Numbered from the stretch's first letter, positions 52,798 to 61,380 are shown. The stretch is DNA of 64,000 nt from Sphingomonas sp. CBMAI 2297 (GCF_029870595.1 NZ_JAPDIR010000016.1:44149-108148), one strand, 5' to 3'. Made by a program: numbers and translations. The notes: generated by a model not told the origin, from the letters alone.

Positions 52798-53277
52798 TCA
52801 GAGACGGACCGTGGCCGAGCCGGCGGGCGGTTCGGAGATGAAGCCGACCTTGACGAACCCAGCCATCTGCATGGCGAAGATCGTGCCGCCGATGCAGCGG
52901 TAAGGCGTGTTCACGTCGCCGCGGATGTGCACTTCGGGAAGCTCGAGGCCGGCGGCGTTGATGCCACCCTGCTTGTCGATTTCCTTCCTCAGCTTCTCCG
53001 TCGCCTTCTCGACCAGCTCTCTGCTCGTCACCGGGGTCATGCCCCAGAACACTTCGCACCTGCCGCCATTGGCCGTGACCGAGAGCGAGACGTTCTCGGG
53101 CTTGGTGGTCGTCGGCTCGAACTGAACCTTGGGGAGCTCCAGCTTCACCGTCTGGATCACGACCGGAACCGTGATCAGGAAGATGATGAGGAGCACCAGC
53201 ATCACGTCGACGAGCGGCGTGGTATTGATGTCCGACATGGGAGCGTCTTCACCGCCCCCGCCTACGCTCATCGCCAT
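52798..53277 (-). CDS. exbD: Biopolymer transport protein ExbD (first copy)
   Basis: 159 residues, one N-terminal helix with the Asp in PLVDVMLVLLIIF. The periplasmic part is larger than in the second copy, and includes NGGRCEVFWGMTPVTSRELV and YRCIGGTIFAMQMAGFVKVGF, with two Cys residues that might pair. It is read with exbB upstream and the second exbD downstream. ExbD forms a dimer within an ExbB pentamer to power TonB. Confidence 0.92.
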   Translation of the reverse strand: MAMSVGGGGEDAPMSDINTTPLVDVMLVLLIIFLITVPVVIQTVKLELPKVQFEPTTTKPENVSLSVTANGGRCEVFWGMTPVTSRELVEKATEKLRKEIDKQGGINAAGLELPEVHIRGDVNTPYRCIGGTIFAMQMAGFVKVGFISEPPAGSATVRL

Positions 53278-53305
53278 TGCGCGCTATCCTATCCTTCTAA
53301 TTCAA

Positions 53306-53354
53306 GCTCCGGCCGAAGCCGGAGCCGGACCGCGCATCCCCGGGGAATGCGCGG
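53306..53354 (-). other. Two adjacent hairpins between exbB and exbD
   Basis: GCTCCGGC-CGAA-GCCGGAGC (53306-53325) is followed by CCGCGCATCCCC (53330-53341) paired to GGGGAATGCGCGG (53342-53354, one bulge). They lie in the gap between exbB and the first exbD on the operon mRNA and lack a T-tract, so they more likely set mRNA stability than end transcription. Confidence 0.6.
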
Positions 53355-53374
53355 CCCCGCATATTCCAGATCGC

Positions 53375-54136
53375 TTAGGCGCGCGGCGCGGTGCTGGTCG
53401 TCGCGGCCGGAGCGGCCTTGGCGGGAGCAGCCTTGCCGGCGGCCGGACGCACGCGGCCGTCCGAAGCGAGATAGCCGAGCAGATCGTTCGAGAAAGCGTT
53501 CAGGCTCTCCGAGATCTTCTTGTTGCGGGCCTGCAGCCAGTTGAAGGCGAGCACGGCCGGAACGGCGACGGCAAGACCGACGGCGGTCATGATCAGCGCT
53601 TCACCGACCGGACCGGCTACCGCGTCGATCGACGCCTGGCCAGCGGCGCCGATCTTCACGAGCGCGCGGATGATGCCGATAACGGTACCGAACAGGCCGA
53701 TGAACGGCGCGGTCGAACCGACGGTGGCGAGGAACGACAGGCCGCTCTTCAGCTGCGAGTTGATCAGGTCCTCCGAGCGGGCGAGCGAGCCGTGCAGCCA
53801 GTCATGCGCCTCGACCGGATCGGTCAGCTTCGAGTGCTGCTCCTGAGCGGCCAGGCCGTCGTCGACCAGCTGGCGATAGGCCGAGTTCTTCTCGAGCTTC
53901 GCCGCGCCTTCGCGCAGGCTGTTCGCATTCCAGAAGCCGGCGCGGACGCGCTTGGCCTGGTTGAGGATCTTCTGCTGCTCGAACAGCTTGGTGAACAGGA
54001 TGTAGAGCGAGAAGAACAGCATCAGCACCAGGATGCCGAACACCGTCTGCGAGATCAGGCCGCCCTCACGGAGCGCCGGAATCAGGCCGTACGGATTTTC
54101 CTTGGGCGCCGCGGCGGCGAGAATGGTCGTGAGCAT
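53375..54136 (-). CDS. exbB: ExbB (TolQ/MotA family proton-channel protein)
   Basis: 253 residues with three membrane helices, near 37-57, 137-160 and 180-200. The family signature lies in STAPFIGLFGTVIGIIRAL and AGPVGEALIMTAVGLAVAVPAVLAFN, including the conserved Thr and Glu of the proton path. The C-terminal tail is Ala/Lys/Pro-rich. It forms the pentamer around ExbD. Position after tonB and before two exbD genes makes a TonB-type rather than Tol-type unit; tolA, tolB and pal are absent nearby. Confidence 0.93.
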   Translation of the reverse strand: MLTTILAAAAPKENPYGLIPALREGGLISQTVFGILVLMLFFSLYILFTKLFEQQKILNQAKRVRAGFWNANSLREGAAKLEKNSAYRQLVDDGLAAQEQHSKLTDPVEAHDWLHGSLARSEDLINSQLKSGLSFLATVGSTAPFIGLFGTVIGIIRALVKIGAAGQASIDAVAGPVGEALIMTAVGLAVAVPAVLAFNWLQARNKKISESLNAFSNDLLGYLASDGRVRPAAGKAAPAKAAPAATTSTAPRA

Positions 54137-54181
54137 TGTCGGTTCTTTCCTCTAACTAAATAGCGCTTTTTATCCAATCGC

Positions 54182-54209
54182 CCGGCGCGCCCCGCGGGGA
54201 GCGCGCCGG
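54182..54209 (-). other. Hairpin between tonB and exbB
   Basis: CCGGCGCGC (54182-54190) and GCGCGCCGG (54201-54209) form a nine-base stem, loop of ten bases, in the 86-base gap after tonB. There is a short T/A-rich stretch beyond it on the mRNA but no proper T-tract. It may lower read-through or stabilise tonB mRNA. Confidence 0.55.
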
Positions 54210-54222
54210 TGAAACACACGGG

Positions 54223-54900
54223 CTAGCTCGGGATCTTCCAGGTGAAGCTGCCGTTATACGGTGCCGGGATCTTGTTCCCGCTCTCGTCCTCGGCCGGATT
54301 GAACCGGGCGCGGCGCTTGAGCAGCGAGCAAGCCGTGCTGTCGAGAACGGACACGCCGCTCGAACCCGTCACGGTGCAGTTGGTCACCTTGCCCGTCGCG
54401 TCGACGTCGAGGCGGAAGCGGACGGTACCGGCCTGCTCGGCGCGCAGCGCCGCGGCAGGATAGTCGTCATCCGTCACCCAGCCCTGCGGCGAGCCGCGCG
54501 GCGTGAGCTTCTTGGCGATCCGCGGCGGCGGCGGCGGGGCCGGAGCCGGAGCCGGCGGCGCGGGCGGCGCCGGCGGCGTGATCGGCGGCGGCGGCGGAAT
54601 CACCGACGTGGTCGGAATCGGCGGCGCCTGGGTAGGCACTGGAACCGCGGCCGGCGGCACGACGATCTGGGTGGGCGGCGGCGGCACCGGCGTATCCGGC
54701 GGCGGCGGCGGCGGCGGCACTTCCTCGGGCGGGGGCGGCGGCTCTTCCACGTCGAACGTGTTCAGCTTCTCCGCCTGCTTCTTGATATATTGATATGCAA
54801 GGCCCGTGACGAAGGCGTACCCCATGCCAGCCACGATGATCGCGACCAGTATGATCGCGATGACGCGACTGCCACTTGTATTACGGTCAGCGTAAGACAT
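54223..54900 (-). CDS. tonB: TonB energy transducer
   Basis: 225 residues. One N-terminal membrane helix (about 13-33) is followed by a Pro-rich periplasmic linker (about 50-135, many PPPPP runs) and the C-terminal TonB domain (about 145-225: DDDYPAAALRAEQAGTVRFRLDVD and SLLKRRARFNPAED). It couples the proton gradient to TonB-dependent receptors. It is the first gene of the operon. The transcript start is not clear; GAGGAG lies rather far (about 12 bases) from the ATG. Confidence 0.93.
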   Translation of the reverse strand: MSYADRNTSGSRVIAIILVAIIVAGMGYAFVTGLAYQYIKKQAEKLNTFDVEEPPPPPEEVPPPPPPPDTPVPPPPTQIVVPPAAVPVPTQAPPIPTTSVIPPPPPITPPAPPAPPAPAPAPPPPPRIAKKLTPRGSPQGWVTDDDYPAAALRAEQAGTVRFRLDVDATGKVTNCTVTGSSGVSVLDSTACSLLKRRARFNPAEDESGNKIPAPYNGSFTWKIPS

Positions 54901-55131
54901 CCGGCAACGTCACTCCTCTAATCCTGACATGCAACCCCGTGCGGCGGGATTCTGCGACCCGTGCACAAGCCTGCCCGCCGTGCGCTATATGCGTCATGAT
55001 CGGCAGCGGGCGAGTCTCTATCGCGCGCACCGGGTGGACGCAAACCCTTTGTCGGACAATCAGGGCGTACGGTCGCCCGGCGGCGGAATTATTTCTGTAT
55101 AGCCGTGGCACAATCCGGTAATCCGAACGAT

Positions 55132-55968
55132 ATGAACCGCACCTTTCCAGCCATGTTTTCTTGCGCGATTGCGCTCGGTGCACCCTTAGGTGCAGCCGCT
55201 AAGCCCCAGCAAACGCAGGCACAAACCGCAGCCGTTTTACCCAGCTACGCCACCTTGGCGAAGCAGGTGACCACGGCCCCGCTGATCATCGACGCCCGCA
55301 TCCGCAAGGCGGACCGGCTGAAGCCCGAAGAATCGCCCGGCCTAGCCGCCGATACGGCCCGTTTCCTGGTCGAGGCCGATGTTTCCGCCCTGATTCGGGG
55401 CACCCAGGCCATGGCCTCGCGCATTACCTACACCGCCGACGTACCGCTCAATGCCAGGGGCAAGCCGCCCAAGCTCGCCAAGCAGCGCGTGCTCCTCTTC
55501 GCCCGCCCCGTCCCGGGCCGGCCCGGCATGGTGCAGCTCACCGGATTGCAGAGCCAGATGAACTGGTTGCCCGAGCTGGACGCGCAGGTTCGCGCCATCA
55601 CCAGGGACGCGCTCGCGGCCGATGCGCCGCCCGCGATCACCGGGGTCGGCAACGCCTTCCACGTGCCCGGCTCGCTCCCCGGCGAGGGCGAGACCCAGGT
55701 CTTCCTGCAGACCGCGAGCGGCGCGCCGGTATCGCTCCAGATTCTCCGCCGTCCGGGCGAAGCGACGCGCTGGAGTGTTTCATTGGGGGACATTGTCGAC
55801 GAATCGGCGGGCGCACCGAATGCGAATACCTTCCTCTGGTATCGCCTCGCCTGCGGCCTGCCGCGCAGCCTGCCGGCCGACAGCGTCGAGTCGGACGACG
55901 CCCAGAACGCCGCGAAGGCGCGCGAGGACTATCAGTTCGTCCTGCGTTCGCTGGGGCCGTGCACCTAG
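55132..55968 (+). CDS. Exported hypothetical protein
   Basis: 278 residues with signal peptide MNRTFPAMFSCAIALGAPLGAAA. The body looks strand-rich: FLVEADVSALIRGTQAMASRITYTADVPLN, AKQRVLLFARPVPGRPGMVQLTG, and VFLQTASGAPVSLQILRRPGEATRWSVSLGDIVDES. Three Cys are present, two near the C-terminus. I do not recognise a family. A GTG at 55105 would add nine residues; neither start has a strong ribosome site. It diverges from tonB across about 230 bases. Confidence 0.75.
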   Translation: MNRTFPAMFSCAIALGAPLGAAAKPQQTQAQTAAVLPSYATLAKQVTTAPLIIDARIRKADRLKPEESPGLAADTARFLVEADVSALIRGTQAMASRITYTADVPLNARGKPPKLAKQRVLLFARPVPGRPGMVQLTGLQSQMNWLPELDAQVRAITRDALAADAPPAITGVGNAFHVPGSLPGEGETQVFLQTASGAPVSLQILRRPGEATRWSVSLGDIVDESAGAPNANTFLWYRLACGLPRSLPADSVESDDAQNAAKAREDYQFVLRSLGPCT

Positions 55969-55980
55969 TTGGAGACTCGT

Positions 55981-55996
55981 CCCGGCGAAAGCCGGG
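55981..55996. terminator. Hairpin between convergent genes
   Basis: CCCGGC-GAAA-GCCGGG has a six-base stem with a GNRA-type loop and lies in the 35-base gap between the exported protein gene and folB. It is followed by GATGACG as in REP units, so it may be a REP remnant acting as a transcript end. Confidence 0.5.
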
Positions 55997-56003
55997 ATGA
56001 CGC

Positions 56004-56375
56004 TCAGCGGCGCGCGCGCACCAGCGTGATGCCGATCGATTCGCCCTGCTCGGCGATGGCGAGCTTGACGATGCGCACCTCGACGCGCCGCACCCGGGCA
56101 TCGCCCACGAACAGCGTGTCGCAGATATGCTCGGCCACGGCCTCGACCAGCGTGAAATGCACGTCCTTGGGCAGCGCGTCGGTCGCCGCGTGCTTCACGT
56201 CCATATAGTTCTTCGAGGCCTTGAGCGGCGTGTCCGGTTCGAAGCGCTCGGGCATGTCGATGTCCACCGTCACCGAGATGCGCAGCGGCTGCGGCAGGTG
56301 CGTCTCCTCGGAATAGACGCCGGTGAGGACTTCGACTTCCAGGTCATGCACCTGGAGCTGCAGGGAATCGGACAA
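56004..56375 (-). CDS. folB: Dihydroneopterin aldolase
   Basis: 123 residues from a TTG at 56375, chosen because the family start (SDSLQLQVHDLEVEVLTGVYSEE) follows at once. Converts dihydroneopterin to 6-hydroxymethyl-dihydropterin plus glycolaldehyde in folate synthesis. The family core EVLTGVYSEETHLPQPLRISVTVDID and FTLVEAVAEHICDTLFV with the conserved Glu in LVEA are intact. Upstream AAAGG is ten bases away. No other folate genes are adjacent. Confidence 0.87.
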   Translation of the reverse strand: MSDSLQLQVHDLEVEVLTGVYSEETHLPQPLRISVTVDIDMPERFEPDTPLKASKNYMDVKHAATDALPKDVHFTLVEAVAEHICDTLFVGDARVRRVEVRIVKLAIAEQGESIGITLVRARR

Positions 56376-56492
56376 GTGGCCTGGGCCTTTCAGGGAGGAC
56401 AGGCCGCGCCCAATAGCAGATGCGCGCGCCCGCGAAACCCCGGCCTCCCCGCTTGCGCGCGGCGCAACGTCGGGCGCGATATATTCAGTATT

Positions 56493-56546
56493 GCGAAAGC
56501 GCCGATCGGCGCTATTTCGCGCGGCCCCGAGTCCAAGTCTCGGGGC
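56493..56546 (+). promoter_or_regulatory. Paired hairpins in the leader of the acetyltransferase gene
   Basis: The first stem pairs GCGAAA (56493-56498) with TTTCGC (56515-56520) outside the palindrome GCGCCGATCGGCGC. The second is a perfect eight-base stem, GCCCCGAG (56524-56531) with CTCGGGGC (56539-56546). They end four bases before the candidate ATG and could block ribosomes or terminate. Confidence 0.45.
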
Positions 56547-56549
56547 GCT

Positions 56550-57089
56550 ATGAAAGGAATATATGAAGTGATCGCATTGCTGCCGCTCGAGACCGTGGAT
56601 CCTCAGGCCGTCGAGACTCTGCTCGACCGCGCTTTTGGTCCGGGCCGACGCGCACGCACTGCGTACCGGGTCCGCCTCGGCACTTCCGAGATTCCGGAGC
56701 TCAGCTTCGCCGCGGTGGCGGACGATGGCGGCCTGATCGGCACGATCCAGTGCTGGCCAGTCGCGCTGGAGTGCGACGGTGGCGGCAGCGTGCCGATGGT
56801 GATGGTGGGGCCCGTCGCGGTCCAGCCCGATCGCCAGCAGGGCGGCATCGGCCGCATGCTGATGGAGCGGATGCTCGACGCCGCACAGGCCTCGCCGCTT
56901 CCCGGCGCGGATGCGCTGATGCTGATCGGTGACCCCGAATATTATGGCCGCTTCTTCGATTTCACCGCGGAAAGGACCGGCGACTGGCGCCTGCCCGGCC
57001 CGTTCGAGGCCCGCCGCCTGCTCGCGCGCGGCGCCGGCGTGCCGGCCGGCCCGGGCCTGGTCGGAGCCCGTCTTCGACGCGCAGCCTGA
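56550..57089 (+). CDS. GNAT family N-acetyltransferase
   Basis: 179 residues. The acetyl-CoA motif is VMVGPVAVQPDRQQGGIGRMLMERML (Q-x-x-G-x-G). DALMLIGDPEYYGRFFDF and the following GPFEARRLLARG resemble the N-acetyltransferase proteins that act on small amines or protein ends, but the substrate is unknown. Start choice is uncertain: ATG 56550 is used here, while GTG 56568 has AAAGGA about ten bases upstream and may be the true start. It follows the hairpin pair described for 56493-56546. Confidence 0.8.
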   Translation: MKGIYEVIALLPLETVDPQAVETLLDRAFGPGRRARTAYRVRLGTSEIPELSFAAVADDGGLIGTIQCWPVALECDGGGSVPMVMVGPVAVQPDRQQGGIGRMLMERMLDAAQASPLPGADALMLIGDPEYYGRFFDFTAERTGDWRLPGPFEARRLLARGAGVPAGPGLVGARLRRAA

Positions 57090-57235
57090 GTGTTGAGGCC
57101 CGTCTTCCGGGGGCTTCCAAAATAGGGCTTTGTCTGCTTGGGTCCCCGGCATGGCAGACCTTTCGCCACGCCGCCGCCGCGCCCTTCGCGTCCCTGGTCA
57201 TCCGGCACGCGGAAATCAGGGTCCCCGTAGCGCAT

Positions 57236-57262
57236 GTTCCGTAAACTTCCGCGGCGCCGTCC
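57236..57262 (+). promoter_or_regulatory. Element shared with the mccA upstream region
   Basis: GTAAACTTCCGCG at 57241-57253 is identical to 7066-7078, with preceding TTC and following GCCG.CCG also shared. It ends about 25 bases before the DUF1285 gene. It may be a regulator site or part of a dispersed repeat. Confidence 0.45.
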
Positions 57263-57285
57263 GCGCTGCCGGCTGAAGCGAATCG

Positions 57286-57852
57286 ATGCCCTCCCCGCCT
57301 CCACCCGACTTTGCCAGCCTCTCGCTCGCCGAGATCGCGCGCCTCGCCCAGGAGGATCGGCTGCCGCCGGTCGAGAGCTGGAACCCCGCGCATTGCGGGC
57401 ATAGCGACATGCGCATCGCCCGCGACGGCACCTGGTTCCATCAGGGCTCGCCGATCGGCCGCATGCCGATGGTGCGGCTGTTCTCGATGATCCTGCGCCG
57501 CGAGGCGGATGGGCGCTTCGTCCTCGTCACGCCCGTGGAGAAGCTCGACATCGACGTGGAGGATGCGCCCTTCGTCGCGGTGGAGATGAAGCGCGAAGGC
57601 GAAGGCGCGGGCATGAAGCTCGCCTTTCGCCTGAACACCGGCGACCTCGTCGCCGCCGGCCCCGATCACGGCCTGCGCTTCGAGGAACGCGAGGATGGGC
57701 CCCGCCCCTATCTCCATGTCCGCGGCGGTCTCGAGGCGCTGGTCGCGCGCAATGTCTATTACGAACTGGCCGAGATCGCGCTCGCCAATGGCAGCGCGCC
57801 GCCGGGCGTATGGAGCAATGGCGGCTTCTTCGCGCTGGAGCCCGGCGCATGA
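57286..57852 (+). CDS. DUF1285 family protein
   Basis: 188 residues. LPPVESWNPAHCGHSDMRIARDGTWFHQGSPIGRMPMVRLFSMILRREADG and the later VLVTPVEKLDIDVEDAPFVAVEM are the DUF1285 pattern of strands around a small barrel. Function is not known; the family is widespread in proteobacteria and often lies beside the NudL gene, as here. It is first of an operon with nudL and the CCA enzyme; ends by overlapping nudL (ATGA). Confidence 0.92.
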   Translation: MPSPPPPDFASLSLAEIARLAQEDRLPPVESWNPAHCGHSDMRIARDGTWFHQGSPIGRMPMVRLFSMILRREADGRFVLVTPVEKLDIDVEDAPFVAVEMKREGEGAGMKLAFRLNTGDLVAAGPDHGLRFEEREDGPRPYLHVRGGLEALVARNVYYELAEIALANGSAPPGVWSNGGFFALEPGA

Positions 57853-58439
57853 GCCTGGCCGACCGTCTGCGGGCCGCCCTCGCGGCCGATCACTCGCCGC
57901 TGCTGCTGCCGGGCGATCATTTTGATTTCGATCCGGCGGTGCAGGGCAATCCGGCCGCGGTGCTGATCGCGGTCACCGATCGCCAGGTTCCCGGCGTGAT
58001 CCTCACCCAGCGCACCGAGACGCTGCGCCGTCATGCCGGCCAGGTCGCCTTTCCGGGCGGCCGCATCGATCCGGGCGACGCGGGCCCGGTCGGCGCGGCG
58101 CTGCGCGAGGCGCAGGAGGAGATCGCGCTGCCGCCCGATACCGTCGAGGTGGTCGGCATCACCGACAGCTATCGCACCGTCACCAACTATGTCGTCACCC
58201 CGGTGATAGGCGTGGTCCCGCCCGACCTGCGGCTCACTCCGTCCGAGGCCGAGGTCGCCAGCGTCTTCGAGGTGCCGCTCGCCTTTCTGCTCGATGCCGC
58301 CAACCAGCACGAGCGGGTGGCCGAATATCAGGGCCGCGAGCGGCGCTATTACGAGATTCTGTGGCAGGATCGCCGGATCTGGGGCGCGACGGCCGCGATG
58401 CTGGTCAATCTGTCGAGGCGGCTGCAATGGGCGGTGTGA
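57849..58439 (+). CDS. nudL: NUDIX hydrolase, CoA pyrophosphatase (NudL-like)
   Basis: 196 residues; the ATG at 57849 overlaps the DUF1285 stop. Hydrolyses CoA and derivatives or related dinucleotide substrates. The Nudix box FPGGRIDPGDAGPVGAALREAQEEIAL has the required R-E-x-x-E-E core. RRHAGQVAFPGG upstream is the NudL-specific UPF0035 part. It shares GTG/TGA-type overlap with the next gene. The substrate is inferred from the family. Confidence 0.9.
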   Translation: MSLADRLRAALAADHSPLLLPGDHFDFDPAVQGNPAAVLIAVTDRQVPGVILTQRTETLRRHAGQVAFPGGRIDPGDAGPVGAALREAQEEIALPPDTVEVVGITDSYRTVTNYVVTPVIGVVPPDLRLTPSEAEVASVFEVPLAFLLDAANQHERVAEYQGRERRYYEILWQDRRIWGATAAMLVNLSRRLQWAV

Positions 58440-59635
58440 TCCTTCCCGATGCCGAATGGCGCCATCGCGCCGGACTGGCGCATCTGATCGAGACGCTCGG
58501 CGCGGTGCGGTTCGTCGGCGGATCGGTGCGCGATACCCTGCTCGGCATCCCCGTTTCGGATCTGGACGTCGCCACGCCGCTTCCGCCCCAGCGCGTGGTC
58601 GAGCTGCTCAAGGGCGCCGGCATCCGCGCCGTGCCCACCGGCATCGGGCACGGCACGATCACCGCGGTGCTGGAGGGCGGCCCGGTGGAAGTCACCACGC
58701 TGCGCCGCGACGTCTCGACCGACGGGCGCCGCGCCACCGTCGCCTTCACCGACGACTGGCGCGAGGATGCCGCGCGCCGCGACTTCACGATCAACGCGCT
58801 CTATGCCGATCCGGCGACCGGCGCGATCTTCGACTATTTCGGCGGCCTGGCGGATCTGGAGGCACGCCATGTCCGCTTCATCGGCGATCCGCTCCAGCGC
58901 ATCGCCGAGGATCATCTGCGCATCCTGCGCTTCTTCCGTTTCCTCGCCCGGTTCGGCGATGTCGCGGATCCGGCGGGGCTGGAGGCCTGCACGGCCCGAT
59001 CCCGGGACCTGATGGCGCTCAGCCGCGAGCGGATTCGCGACGAGCTGCTCAAGCTGCTGGTCGCCCGCGATGCCGTGCGCGTCGTGGAGTTGATGATCGC
59101 GCGCGGCATCTTCGCGCCGGTTCTGCCCGAGATCGGGCCGGAGGGCGCCGAACGGCTCGCCCGCCTGGCAGCGGCGGAGGCGGCCAGCGAGCTACCTCTC
59201 GACCCGATCCGCCGCCTCGCCGCGCTGATTCCGCACGATGCCAAGGCAGGGGAAGCGATCGGCGCCAGGCTCAAGCTCTCCAATGCCGAGCGCAAGGCGC
59301 TGCTATCCGCGCTCGTGCCGTTCCGGGGCTCGCCCTATGCGCTCGCCTATCGGATTGGAACACGAGCGGCGATCGATCGCATCCTGCTGAGCGACTGGGA
59401 GCCGTTCGACAGGGACCTGGCGGTCCGGCACCTGGGGCATTGGGAAGTTCCGGTCCTGCCGCTGTCGGGCGGGGCGCTGGTCGAGCGCGGGCTGAGCAAG
59501 GGCCCGGAAGTCGCGCGGACGCTGCGGCTCGTCGAGGAGCAATGGATCGCGGAACGGTTCCCCGATGCGGCACGCGTGGCCGAGCTGGCCGATGCAGCCG
59601 TGGCTCAGGCGTTGCGCTCGGCGAGCAGCGCATAG
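58427..59635 (+). CDS. CCA-adding tRNA nucleotidyltransferase/poly(A) polymerase family
   Basis: 402 residues. Class II nucleotidyltransferase: VRFVGGSVRDTLLG (GGS..R), DLDVATPLPP (DxD metal site), RRDFTINALYAD and RFIGDPLQRIAEDHLRILRFFRF are diagnostic. It repairs or builds tRNA CCA ends, though some relatives act as poly(A) polymerases; the two cannot be told apart from sequence alone. Start at 58427, with GAGG eight bases away; a GTG at 58436 overlapping the nudL stop is possible. The 3' end overlaps the convergent gene by 31 bases. Confidence 0.92.
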   Translation: MGGVILPDAEWRHRAGLAHLIETLGAVRFVGGSVRDTLLGIPVSDLDVATPLPPQRVVELLKGAGIRAVPTGIGHGTITAVLEGGPVEVTTLRRDVSTDGRRATVAFTDDWREDAARRDFTINALYADPATGAIFDYFGGLADLEARHVRFIGDPLQRIAEDHLRILRFFRFLARFGDVADPAGLEACTARSRDLMALSRERIRDELLKLLVARDAVRVVELMIARGIFAPVLPEIGPEGAERLARLAAAEAASELPLDPIRRLAALIPHDAKAGEAIGARLKLSNAERKALLSALVPFRGSPYALAYRIGTRAAIDRILLSDWEPFDRDLAVRHLGHWEVPVLPLSGGALVERGLSKGPEVARTLRLVEEQWIAERFPDAARVAELADAAVAQALRSASSA

Positions 59636-61320
59636 GCTTCGTCGCGCTCCAGCGCGCGCGAATAGAGAAAGCCCTGGCCATAGGTACAGCCCAGCGCCGC
59701 GAGGGTCTGGGCGAGCTCGTTGGTCTCGATGCCCTCGGCCGTGGTCTGCATGCCCAATGCCTGGGCGAGGCTGAGGATGGCGCGGACGATGGCGATCTTG
59801 TCGCGGTCGGCCAGCATGCCGGAGACGAAGCTGCGGTCGATCTTGAGCAGGTCGATCGGCAGCTTCTGGAGATAGGCGAGATTGGAGTAGCCGGTGCCGA
59901 AATCGTCCATCGCCAGCGTGGCGCCCATGTCCTTGAGCGCGTTCATCGTCTGGGCGATGCGGTCCGGATCGGTGACGATCGCGCTCTCGGTGAGCTCGAG
60001 GGTCAGGCGCTTGCCGTCCACGCCGTGCCGCTCGAGCGCGCCCCTGACCATGGCGGGGATATGATCGCGCTGCAGCTGGATCGCCGACAGGTTGACCGCG
60101 ACCTTGATGTCGCAATTGCCGTCCGAGGCGCGATCCCAGGCGGCGATGGTCTGGGCCGCTTCCTCCATGGCCCAGCGGCCCAGCGGGATGATCAGGCCCG
60201 ATTCCTCGGCGACCGGGATGAAATCATTGGGCGAAAGGCGCACGCCGTCCTCGGTGGTCCAGCGGGCCAGCGCCTCGAACGAGGTGATCTTGCCGGTCGC
60301 GAGATCGCAGATCGGCTGGTAGCAGAGCGTCATCTGCCCATTCTCGATCGCCCGGCGCAGCTCCGTCTCGATGCCGAACTGCTCGCGGGCGATGTCGAAA
60401 GTGTGGGTCTGATAGATCTCGGTACGTCCGCTCTTCTTCGCCCGCTTCACCGCGAACTGGGCGTTGCGCACCAGGTCCTCGGGATCGCCGTCATTGTCGG
60501 CGCCCAGCGCGATGCCGATCGAGCAGTCGACCCGGATCTCGAAGTCCGAGAGGCGGAACGGGTTGGCCAGCGCCGCCTGGATGCGCTTGGCCACGTGCAG
60601 CGCATCGCCGGGCCCCTCGTCGAGCGTGAGCAGCACGCCGAACTCGTCGCCGCCCATCCGGGCCAGCGTGTCGCGGCTGCGCAGCGCGCCCTTCATCCGC
60701 CGCGCCACGGTGATCAGCAGCTCGTCGCCCGCCAGGCCGCCCATACAGGCATTGACCCGGCTGAACCGGTCGAGATTGACCACCAGCACCGCGAAATCGC
60801 GCGCATTCTCCGAAGTGATCGCATGTTCGAGCGCGTCCGAGAACCCGGCGCGGTTGGGCAGGCCGGTTAGGCTGTCGGTCGCCATCTCGCGGCGCAGGCT
60901 GTATTCGGTGCGCAGCTCCGACGTGTGGTCGACCAGGGTGACCATGCAGCGCGGAAAGGAACGACGGTCGGCGCGCTTGGCGAGCATCACCCGGAAATGC
61001 CGGGCATCCACCTCGTCGCCGAACTGCCAGCTGATCTCGCACTGGATGTCGCTCGACTCGATGAAGCGCCGGAGGCGCGGGCCGAGCAGGCGGATGAGCG
61101 GCGATTCGCTGGCGACGGTGCCGAGCCCGGCCAGCCGGAAGGGCCGGTTCACCGCGTCGAAGGCGAAGCCATGTTCCTGCAGCTCGATGATCGCGGCCGG
61201 CACCGGCAGCATGTCGAGCATCATCGCCGAAGCGCCCGGGCCGAAGGCAAGCGGATCCGCCGGCTGCGGCAAGGGCAGCGGAGCCGCGACACGGCTTTTC
61301 TTCGTCCTGGCGAACACCAT
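59605..61320 (-). CDS. GGDEF-EAL protein (c-di-GMP turnover)
   Basis: 571 residues, cytosolic. A PAS-like N-terminal part (about 30-135) is followed by a GGDEF domain (about 140-300) with intact MGGDEFGVLL and an EAL domain (about 310-570) with intact SFEALARW, and DDFGTGYSNLAYLQKLPIDLLKIDRSFV. Either activity, synthesis or breakdown of c-di-GMP, is possible. PilZ at 29371 would be a potential receptor. The gene converges on the CCA gene with a 31-base overlap. Confidence 0.92.
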   Translation of the reverse strand: MVFARTKKSRVAAPLPLPQPADPLAFGPGASAMMLDMLPVPAAIIELQEHGFAFDAVNRPFRLAGLGTVASESPLIRLLGPRLRRFIESSDIQCEISWQFGDEVDARHFRVMLAKRADRRSFPRCMVTLVDHTSELRTEYSLRREMATDSLTGLPNRAGFSDALEHAITSENARDFAVLVVNLDRFSRVNACMGGLAGDELLITVARRMKGALRSRDTLARMGGDEFGVLLTLDEGPGDALHVAKRIQAALANPFRLSDFEIRVDCSIGIALGADNDGDPEDLVRNAQFAVKRAKKSGRTEIYQTHTFDIAREQFGIETELRRAIENGQMTLCYQPICDLATGKITSFEALARWTTEDGVRLSPNDFIPVAEESGLIIPLGRWAMEEAAQTIAAWDRASDGNCDIKVAVNLSAIQLQRDHIPAMVRGALERHGVDGKRLTLELTESAIVTDPDRIAQTMNALKDMGATLAMDDFGTGYSNLAYLQKLPIDLLKIDRSFVSGMLADRDKIAIVRAILSLAQALGMQTTAEGIETNELAQTLAALGCTYGQGFLYSRALERDEAYALLAERNA

Positions 61321-61380
61321 CGCCTCCGGCCTAGCCCCGATTGGTTAAAACCGCCTGAAACAACAACGATTAGAACGACA

